Source of the DNA: Euryodendron excelsum
Lineage: Eukaryota > Streptophyta > Magnoliopsida > Ericales > Pentaphylacaceae
Reading direction: 5' to 3'
Assembly (NCBI GenBank): GCA_033060915.1
Contig: CM065389.1
Coordinates: 14,457,501 to 14,521,500, forward strand
Length of the DNA: 64,000 bases
This document shows positions 56,534 through 64,000 of this stretch, piece by piece. A program made the position numbers and the translations under genes. The notes beneath the pieces were generated by a model. That model worked only from the letters and a program-made list of their open reading frames with translations, did no database searches and was not told where the DNA came from. Each line of letters begins with the position of its first letter. The stretch's first letter is position 1.

Positions 56534-56570
<37 letters not shown>
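56534..56570. repeat. (GA)n microsatellite
   Basis: An uninterrupted AG/GA run of about 37 bp just after the internal palindromic array. Confidence 0.95.
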
Positions 56571-56572
<2 letters not shown>

Positions 56573-57582
56573 TGAAGAGGTAATTCTAGGAGGCATCTAA
56601 AAGGGAAGAGAAGTCTTCAATCATTTCCATGGGACCCCACCCATCTTCTCAAATCCATCGATTGCTTTAATCTGGGTAAGTTCATCCCTTTGATTTCACT
56701 TTTTGAACCCTTTCCATTCCAATTCTCATTTCTTTTGAGCACTTTCACTTTTTGCATGAATTGGGAAATTTTATAGGGTTCTTATGGCGTATTGTGGGCT
56801 GATTGGGTAGTGTATCATTTGATTGCTTTGGGTGTAAAAATTGTTCTTGAATTGGAGATGTTGCTTTATGGTATTGCTTATTAGATGTTGTGAAATGAAT
56901 TGAGACTTTTATTATTGGGGTTCCAGTTTGGGTTATTATGGGTTGATTAGGTTGAATGATTACCTTCTTGGATGTGCTTATGTGAGAGCATTCTCTAGGT
57001 ATAGTATAACTTGCAAAGTGGGAATCCGTAATTGAATATTCATTGAATAGTGGAGAACTTTCTTTGTTCAAAGATTGAGAATACATTGTGGTTACCTTGA
57101 AAAGTTAAAACCTTAACCAAACTCCTTAAATGTATGCCTTCACAAGCTTGTAAACTTATCGAATGTATTGGTGATTTGCAAGAGTTTTAGAACATTCCAT
57201 CGCCTTAAATTGTGAGTCATACTTTCACCCACTCTGGACATCACTACTATGGACTATGAATGATATGAATTTTTGTTTTCAACCTTGCATGTAATTCTTG
57301 TTTATCTTAACCTTTTAACTTAGTGCATGCATTGAGCTCTAGTGCATTTATTCTTTTAAATTGAACTTGAAATGTTGGGTTGACTAGGAAGCAAAGTGCA
57401 AGTTGAAGTGGTAGTGGTGTTGAGGGTTGTGTGAGTGAAGTTGTTAAAATTATGACTTGCTTGACTACCTTGGAAGGTTTGAAATCATACCTTCAAAGAA
57501 GAGGTAAAAGAGTAATGACCAAAAAAAGATATAACCTAGCAAGCTGCCAAACATCCCAGCTGGAGGTTCATCCAATGGACAG

Positions 57583-58470
57583 TTGAACTATGATGCAAAA
57601 CTTTTCACAAGAGGGGATGCACAGAAAGGCTATATAAAGACTTGGGGTGGAAAAGCAGTGGTGCTTGAAAGAAAAATTATTCTTTTTGCATTTGAGAAAA
57701 AGCCCTGTAAGTGGAAAGCTGAGTTTAAGAGGAGGAAATGGGAAGCATTGGCCAAGTATTCAGGAGAAGCAGTGGAACAACTTTGTTATGAATGGATAGC
57801 AAACATATCTAACATGGTCATAGAGCTCGGGAAGGAAAGAATAGTGTCTTGGGTAAAAGGCAAGGATGTGATGAATACTCTAAATGCTTTTGTTGAATTC
57901 TTTGAACTAGAAAGGACATCGAATCTTGAATTCAAATACTCAAAAAATGAAAAGGTGGATATGGATTCGGTGGCAAAAGAGATTCTGATAGAAGGTAAAG
58001 TTTGGGTGGGCAAGCACAATAAAACCAACAAAGTCAATGATCGATACTTGCCCCTACTGCTGTGGTCAATGCATAACTTGTTGCGGATCAACTGGTCTTC
58101 CAAACTGGATATCATGAGAGGACAGCTATTGTGGGATGTGGGCACTCAAAAGACCATTGACCTTCCCTTTTATATGTGGGACCAGCTTTATGATAGCCAT
58201 CATCTGAAGAGCCCTATGACGAGCATACCCTTTGCTTGTTTCTTGACCACATTATTTGACAGAGCTGAGGTAGAGAAATCTGCCTTCACATTCCAAGAGT
58301 ACTCCCAAAGGCCAATCAGCCAAACCACTATCAACAAGTCCTTAGCTCAACGAAAAGCTAATGAAAAGAAGAGAAAAAGAATAAGGCCATCTCGGGATGT
58401 AAGTAGGGCTAAGGGTACGGTTTTGACTCAGATGCTTGAACAACAAAGAGGGGCACTGGAGAGTTTTTAG
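57583..58470 (+). CDS. Athila-like 3' ORF (plant transposon protein domain-like)
   Basis: An open 295-codon frame downstream of pol, ending in a TAG after GALESF. The same frame continues past this stop with QDMVAHLDAINRQRQKHFEM, another stop, then an acidic tail, so the ancestral protein was longer. The order (YEWIANISNMV; KGKDVMNTLNAFVEFFEL; YLPLLLWSMHNLLRINWSS; LPFYMWDQLYDSHH; a basic KKRKRIRP segment near residue 265; a coiled-coil-like Gln/Glu-rich end) resembles the 'putative plant transposon protein' domain found in ORFs of Athila-type elements. No signal peptide or membrane segment is visible in this copy, so an envelope role is not supported. It is open although gag-pol is riddled with stops. 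The Met used is internal to possible upstream coding text (IPAGGSSNGQL). Confidence 0.7.
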   Translation: MNYDAKLFTRGDAQKGYIKTWGGKAVVLERKIILFAFEKKPCKWKAEFKRRKWEALAKYSGEAVEQLCYEWIANISNMVIELGKERIVSWVKGKDVMNTLNAFVEFFELERTSNLEFKYSKNEKVDMDSVAKEILIEGKVWVGKHNKTNKVNDRYLPLLLWSMHNLLRINWSSKLDIMRGQLLWDVGTQKTIDLPFYMWDQLYDSHHLKSPMTSIPFACFLTTLFDRAEVEKSAFTFQEYSQRPISQTTINKSLAQRKANEKKRKRIRPSRDVSRAKGTVLTQMLEQQRGALESF

Positions 58471-58723
58471 CAAGACATGGTGGCACATCTCGATGCTATT
58501 AACAGACAGCGACAGAAGCATTTTGAAATGCTAGAGCAATAGACAAAGATGTTCAAGAAGATAGTGAGACAGATAGCATGCCAGTCCACAGGCCAGGTAG
58601 TCACTGATGAGGAAGGAGATGAAGAAGTAAGGATGAGGAGATGGAGGATGAAGGAGAGATTGAGGATGATAGAGAAGAGTAGAGTGGACTGGAGTTTGGA
58701 GTGTGTTTTTAATTGGCTCATTT

Positions 58724-60572
58724 CTTTTTTTTTTTTACTCCAAAACTCTGTCTTTATTCTTTAGGATAATTCTTGTTAGTTTTGTTTAGGTTTGATTATA
58801 TATATTGTGATTACTTTTTGATTGTCGAACTTCTTTTGCATGGTGAGTTTTCTCAGCAATATGCCACGGTTCCCAAGGAAAGAGGTAAAACTTTGGTAAA
58901 AGTTGAAAGTATCATGTGGTATTCAAGCTATCATTGCTTTATTTTCAGCTTACAATGTGTTTGAACCACATATGTTATCTCTTTTGCATGGTGGGTGACT
59001 TAATCATGAGAATCAACCATCAACTTTAGGATGATTAGATTGATGCACGAGGTGTAGTTATGACACGATAAGCATTTTATGTTCTGGTCTTAATGTTTTG
59101 CAAAATCTTATCATGATTGCATTTTGTTGAGGGGAGTATAGTTTTTGAGCACGAATCATGCTTTGTAATCTCATTGTGTTATTTTATCCATCTACGCTCT
59201 AAAATGAGTGGCAATTTCTATCTAGTGAGTTTTAGAACCCTATACCATTTTTGGATAGAAAGTGACATTTACTCAAAAAAGGAATTTTTGGTTCTGTTCA
59301 TATTCAATAACTTCATTGTGCTTGAATTTGGTTTATATGCTTGATAATTGTTATTGTCTTTGACACTAGTATTCATTCGAGATCTAGGCCATGGTTATTG
59401 TGGATGTGATACTAGGCCTTGTTTCTTTATTTGAGCCTCAGAGTTTCTTTATATCCCTTATACCCCTTGATAACCATATTACTCTTGCCTTTGTTTTTAT
59501 GTGTAATCTTACTTAGGGCATGGTTAAGTGCCGAAAATGGGTTGGGAAGTATGTGCAATATCAAGAGATATGGAAACCATTGGTAATGAATGTCATGATG
59601 CTTTTGCGTGAAATAAAGAGGAAAGTCTTAAAAAAACAAACAACAAACATGTGCATACCCCCTCTTTTAAGAACAAACAAGAAGAAAAAAAGGGTGAGAA
59701 ATGCATGCAAAAGTCGTGGGGTGACGTGAAGGGTGAGTAGTAGCCTTAATTAAGGCAAAGTAATGTAAATGTAAAAAAGTGAAGTTTGGGAATTAAGGAA
59801 GAAACACCTTATAGATTGTCAAATGCTTTGATCACACTTATGATGTTCTCGGTATGCAATCTTTTCTCCTTGCTTGCCCCTCTTTTTGCCTTCATTAGCT
59901 AACCCTTTAGAAGGCCCTAACTGATCCATGACATGATTTTCATTGAGATCTCAATTGAATGCAAACCATTTCTTGTTGATTGTGAATAGTGATGTTAAAG
60001 CTATGAGCATTCTTTCATGAAGTCATGCCAAGATTAATACAATTACGTTTAGTCTGTTCTTTGTTATTGTGAATTGCTCTTTTGTATGTCTAGTACATTT
60101 ACTCCACTTAAGAGCATTCTGATAAGAGAAACTTTGTGCTAATTTTCTTATTGAGTGTATGACCGGTAAGTATTTGGCTCAAGGCTCCAAGGGTGTGTTT
60201 GTGTAAGTGAGCTCAATTGGATCACATTGCATGGTTTAGCACACACACACATCAAGCGTTGCATTAATATTTTCACTTATACTCTCGCTTACGTTGAGAT
60301 TAGGGGTGAAGTATTGAGAGTGTGGTAATCTATATCTGTGCACCCCTTTGATACTATCTTAAGTTCTTGGTTGATGATCACGGCCAGATGTTTATGGGTA
60401 TCATCACTGAAAATCCTCACGAGACACCACTCATCCACCAGGGATAACTTAGGGGTTCAAAGGCTTGTTGCATGGGCTAAATGCAACCCAGTTTCCCTCG
60501 AAAGTGGAAATTATATTTTGCTGCTTTTGTTTGATGTTTGCTAAAGACTAACAAAGTTCAATTTGGAGGTCG
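58724..60572 (+). other. 3' non-coding region of the Athila-like element
   Basis: About 1.8 kb between the 3' ORF and the 3' LTR. Short frames (up to 75 codons) show no recognisable domain. A weak purine-rich stretch, TTTGGAGGTCG, abuts the 3' LTR as a likely polypurine tract. Long non-coding 3' regions are usual in Athila elements. Confidence 0.6.
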
Positions 60573-62154
60573 TGATTACACGTCAAAAGTGTAATCCAAG
60601 CACTTACTTCAGGGTTTTGTTAGTGTTAAATTTTGTGTAAATAAGCTCTTTTTATATAATGTTTGCATATTAATGAGTTTTATTGTTTCTTTGTAGGTTT
60701 TCCAACTAAGAAGGCGAAGATAGGGGCAAAAAATAGGAAGTGTCCCAAATTTGCACTAGCGCTAGGACGAAGGATTTCAAAGTCCTGAGGATCAGAGAAC
60801 TCCAGTTGAAGAAAGAGGCCTAACGTTAGGATAATGCTTGTTAGCATTCTGACTATCAGAGAGCCTACTATTTCCTCAAATGGCCTAGCATCAGGACAAT
60901 CAATTCAATCATCCTAATGCTCAGAAGGAATGAAGCCCAGATGAAAAAGGCTAGCGTCAGGACGATCAAGTCTACCATCCTGACGATCAGAGTCATTAAA
61001 GCCAAGTTATTTGTATTAGGTCAGGATGCTAACTTTGCCATCTTGGCGCTGGGTTTTGTAGCCGAATTATACATACATTTCTGTATCTATTTTGGTCGGC
61101 CATGTGGGCTATGAAAGGCAGGGTATGACATTTTTGTAGATATAGAAAGTTGTTTTGAGGGTTAAAAAAGTTAGTTTTTAGAGAGAGAAAGTCTTAAACT
61201 CTTAGTTTTTGTATTTTTTTATTTTCTTTGCACTTTCTTGCATTTTTTTGGAAGCCAAACACTCAATTATAGTAATCAAATTCCAGATCTGATGTTCTTA
61301 ATGTTCTATGTCATCTTCTAAATGCTTATCTTCATGGAAATGGCCAACTAATATTCTCAATTAGATGCAATTGTGAATATTCATCAAGGATTGTATGGGA
61401 TTTGAAGAGAAATGTATGATCTTGATTGAATATCTTCAGATCTATTTCTTCTTCATTAATTTGAGTTGATTCTCACTTAAAACTCTTGGGATTATTGTCA
61501 TGGTCTTTGAACTTGTGATTTTCTCTCTGAGAACTTCAATTTCTTATTGAATTTAACTCTAATTATAGAAGAATTTAAGGATTTCATAGACATATCTTTC
61601 AAATCAAGGCTCTAAGAAAGGAATCCTTGATTTGAGTAAATTAGATTCTCCACAACTCCCATTACATGAATTGATGGATTGAATCAATTGTATCCAATTC
61701 TTTTCCTCTCTATATTTGAATCTCTTGATATTTGCTTGAATTGAATTTACTTCAATTGGATTGAGTTGATTTCATTTTCAAATTCTCTTTAAGTAGTAAT
61801 TGATCATGTTTCTCTAGTCTAATTAGTTGTCAAATCATAATGTTGTAATTAGTATAATTGAGTTACTTTAATTCCCTTAGTTTAGTGTTAATTATCTTTT
61901 ACTTTCTATGTCATTTGCTTAGTATAGTTCACTAAATAATTCAAACCCCCAAAAAGATTTCCAGTCTTATTTTGGTTACTTCATAATCAAAATTCCCTTG
62001 TTTTGCAATTGAATTGAATAGTGCTCTCACTTGTTTTCGTTTTGTGCATATAACTATATTGGTTTAGATCCCTTTGGAGAACAATAATTGGTCCTCACCA
62101 GTTGAACTATAGCACGGCCACTCGTCCTTGAAATGCACGTTTGGAAGTGAATCA
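60573..62154 (+). repeat. 3' LTR of the Athila-like element
   Basis: Starts TGATTACACGTC and ends GGAAGTGAATCA. It is collinear with the 5' LTR and slightly longer through small insertions such as one near 61205-61240. Contains the GTCAGGAC palindromic array. Confidence 0.92.
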
Positions 62155-62159
62155 TAAAG

Positions 62160-63270
62160 AATCCTTATAATCAAATTCCTGATCAACTCCTTGATTCTCT
62201 TGATTGTCTCGAACTTACTCGACTACACAATTCACCGTCACTGTGCTTGATCACTGTAAAATTTCCCTTAGTACAGATTTTTTGCCTTTTACTCCATCAA
62301 GACATCTATCAACGAAGGAAGATGGTTGATTTGCTAAGAATCTAGTTGAGAGTCTCTTCTAAGTATGTAGAAACATTAACAATACTTTTCAATGTAGCTC
62401 TGCTCTCATAGAAACCCTCTAAATAGAATAGAAATTCTTCAATCAGTCTCACAAAGGTCTTAGGCCTATTCGGCTTCAGTTTTGGCCTTCCCATAGCCTC
62501 ATATTTATAATGGAGGCATTCTAGGGTTTATAAATTTTCAATCTAGTCAAACTTGTCAAAACCGTAACTTTTCAATATGAGAGTTTCTTGGAACTCTTTA
62601 TTGTGCAGCTGTTTAATTAAAAACCCTAGAAGGGCATGCCAAATATAAAGGGAACTCAAATTCATGCCAAAATTGTAGCTTTTCAATCTGGCCTGATTTT
62701 CTCGTTTCGATGGAGCGATGTCGAGCAATTTAGTCAGTTGGACTGCACCTTCTTTGAATCTTTAAAAATAAAAAAGCAAAAAAATAAAAAAAACAACTAA
62801 TTTTTTGCTTATCAACTCAAAAATAAACAAAGTTAAAAAAGCCGTACTAATCGGGCCATAGATTGTGTGTATTGTATGTAAGTTTAGTTTATTTTGGACG
62901 TACACAAGACAATGGTCGAAAGGCTCTAAACAAAATAAACTCCACATCAGCTGTTGAATTAAAACAAAGAAAAAGAAAAAGGATGAAACATTTCACAAAA
63001 TGTAAATTTGAGAAATTACTTTTATTTTATTACGTAAATGACCTCCGCACGTGTCAAGAGGTCAAAAACTTCATACATGCACGGATCGGTCTAACACACA
63101 TACAAACATGCAAGGACCATTGCGGTGCTACAACAAACAGAGTACTACATCAAAATAACGAAACCATCCTTGCTCTTGCGTTGTTATTATTATTATTATT
63201 ATTATGATTCTTCTTCCTCCTGTCATCGCTTTTATTCTCTTTCTGAAAAGCTGTGCAACACTCTATTTCT
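62160..63270. other. Flank between the Athila-like element and the second extensin
   Basis: 62160-62730 continues a repeat split by the Athila-like insertion and related to 29985-30150. 62760-62860 may be a MITE remnant, with an A-rich arm and an end CGTACTAATCGGGCC. From about 62880 the sequence matches 10078-10430, the terminal-exon side of the extensin gene. A (TTA)n run lies at 63183-63205. No other gene was recognised. Confidence 0.55.
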
Positions 63271-63276
63271 TTATTG
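63271..63276 (-). promoter_or_regulatory. Poly(A) signal candidate of the second extensin
   Basis: AATAAA on the minus strand in the same context as 10431-10436 in the first copy. Confidence 0.5.
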
Positions 63277-63292
63277 CGATGCTCCCCTTTCC

Positions 63293-63542
63293 TGCAAGAA
63301 TATAATGGCTTTAGGTCATTCGACTATTTGGTTCACATTTTTAAAAAGAAGAAAAATAGTAGTTAACAATGATTATGCATATATAACATTACAAATCATG
63401 ATGTTCCGAGATAAGTAAAAGTAATGAAGTACCATTTTCATAGATTGACTAATCATTATCTAGTTTTGTTGATGTGTCATGGGGGTGATTGGATTGGTAC
63501 GATGGTGATATGTAAGTAACTTAAATTACAGCTCAAGCTTAC
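63293..63542 (-). other. Predicted 3'UTR intron of the second extensin
   Basis: Donor GCTAAG then GTAAGCTTGAG, acceptor TTCTTGCAG then GAAAGG on the minus strand. Positions and flanking exon text agree with the intron at 10453-10705. Confidence 0.65.
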
Positions 63543-63565
63543 CTTAGCACGATCAAATCCATTGC

Positions 63566-64000
63566 TTAGTAGTGGTGGGGAGGAGGAGGAGGCGAAGAGT
63601 AGTAGTCATGGTGGGGTGGTGGTGGGCTGTGCACCGGAGGTGGTGGCGGTGGAGACTTGTATTTGTAAACTGGAGGAGGAGGAGGAGGAGGAGGAGGAGG
63701 AGACTTGTACTTGTAGGGTGGCGGGGGAGGAGATGAGTACTTGTATGGTTCCTTGGGGGGTGGTGGTGGTGGAGACTTGTAAACTGGAGGAGGTGGTGGA
63801 GGGGACTTGTAAACCGGCAGCGGTGGTGGTGAGTGCACTGGTGGATGAGGTGGTGGTGAATTGTAGTGGTAAGGAGGAGGTGGAGGTGGGGACTTCTTGG
63901 GAGGTGGTGGTGGAGGAGATGAGTAATGGTTGTCTGCTGTGGTTTCTGATGGCAAGCTGAGAGACACTACTGCAAGTAAGAGAGTGGTGAGGAGAGAGGC
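63566..64000 (-). CDS. Extensin, second copy, 5' end beyond the window
   Basis: The minus-strand frame enters at the right edge with ASLLTTLLLAVVSLSLPSETTAD, the hydrophobic core and cleavage region of a signal peptide, followed by Ser-Pro(4-9) repeats with YKYK, VYKYK, KEPYKYSS and HYNS blocks and ending PPHHY then TAA. It is a paralogue of the gene at 10729-11481; the signal peptide, C-terminus and 3'UTR intron are all conserved. From the shared SETTAD point to the stop it has about 122 residues against about 218 in the first copy, because several YKYK/SPPPP units are missing. Only about ten N-terminal residues should lie outside the window. No frame break is visible. Confidence 0.93.
   Translation of the reverse strand, partial: ASLLTTLLLAVVSLSLPSETTADNHYSSPPPPPPKKSPPPPPPYHYNSPPPHPPVHSPPPLPVYKSPPPPPPVYKSPPPPPPKEPYKYSSPPPPPYKYKSPPPPPPPPPPVYKYKSPPPPPPVHSPPPPHHDYYSSPPPPPHHY

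Larger units (their letters stand above)
47392..62154 (+). mobile_element. Athila-like Ty3/Gypsy retrotransposon, 14.8 kb, decayed
   Basis: Two LTRs (47392-48934 and 60573-62154) are flanked by CAAAG (47387-47391) and TAAAG (62155-62159), a 5-bp TSD with one change. A tRNA-Asp-type PBS follows the 5' LTR. The order gag, protease, RT, RNase H, integrase defines Ty3/Gypsy. The tRNA-Asp PBS, the lack of a chromodomain and a long 3' region with an extra ORF point to the Athila lineage. gag-pol has many stops and frameshifts, so the copy is not autonomous. The first ~230 bp of the two LTRs differ at about 20 places, more than in the 3.8-kb element, so it is older. It lies in the downstream flank of the second extensin copy. 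Confidence 0.93.

Noticed and set aside
63562..63960. 132-codon plus-strand ORF
   Set aside because: Antisense shadow of the second extensin.
1..64000. tRNA, rRNA or other structured RNA genes
   Set aside because: None recognised by eye; PBS sequences resemble tRNA 3' ends only because they are complementary to primers.

Overview
This is a plant nuclear window, most likely from a eudicot. It is AT-rich, gene-poor and packed with LTR retrotransposons. The only host protein-coding genes I can support are two minus-strand extensin genes, cell-wall hydroxyproline-rich glycoproteins: one complete at 10729-11481, and one cut off by the right window edge at 63566-64000. They are duplicates. The extensin codons, a conserved 3'UTR intron and several kilobases of flank match between about 7.45-11.5 kb and about 43.3-47.4 plus 62.2-64 kb. 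Shorter flank blocks recur near 1.1, 5.8, 7.0, 12.1, 36.1, 39.2 and 40.4 kb, so the locus grew by tandem segmental duplication.

Layout from left to right. 1260-1813, 6412-6988 and 44177-44732 are three copies of one ~555-bp TG...CA element with 5-bp target-site duplications (TSDs), probably solo LTRs. 1965-5767 is a complete, GC-rich, non-autonomous LTR retrotransposon: two 1031-bp LTRs, TSD CTATG, a PBS and no gag or pol. 10.4-11.5 kb is the first extensin. 12203-29712 is a minus-strand Ty1/Copia element with both LTRs, broken by a stack of later insertions. A giant LTR (13969-22556) sits in its reverse transcriptase and itself contains a second giant LTR of the same family in the opposite orientation (16417-21235). 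A 591-bp solo LTR (24483-25073) sits in its integrase region. A 1.77-kb Athila-like solo LTR (26892-28663) sits in its leader.

32062-33307 and 37620-38859 are two more Athila-like solo LTRs. Several MITE-like insertions lie between them. 47392-62154 is a 14.8-kb plus-strand Athila-like Ty3/Gypsy element with two LTRs and a tRNA-Asp-type PBS. Its gag-pol is decayed but fully recognisable, and a 295-codon ORF downstream of pol is open. It inserted into the flank of the second extensin copy.

The transposon boundaries rest on matching TG...CA termini and TSDs read directly from the sequence. Where possible they were confirmed by the interrupted reading frame, or by an uninterrupted duplicate elsewhere in the window. 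Family names rest on recognisable domain motifs and PBS type. Nothing here looks like a wholly new enzyme system. The unusual structural features are the inverted solo-in-solo giant LTRs, and the short palindromic arrays that recur at equivalent places in four different Athila-like LTRs and once inside the full-length element, upstream of its 3' ORF.
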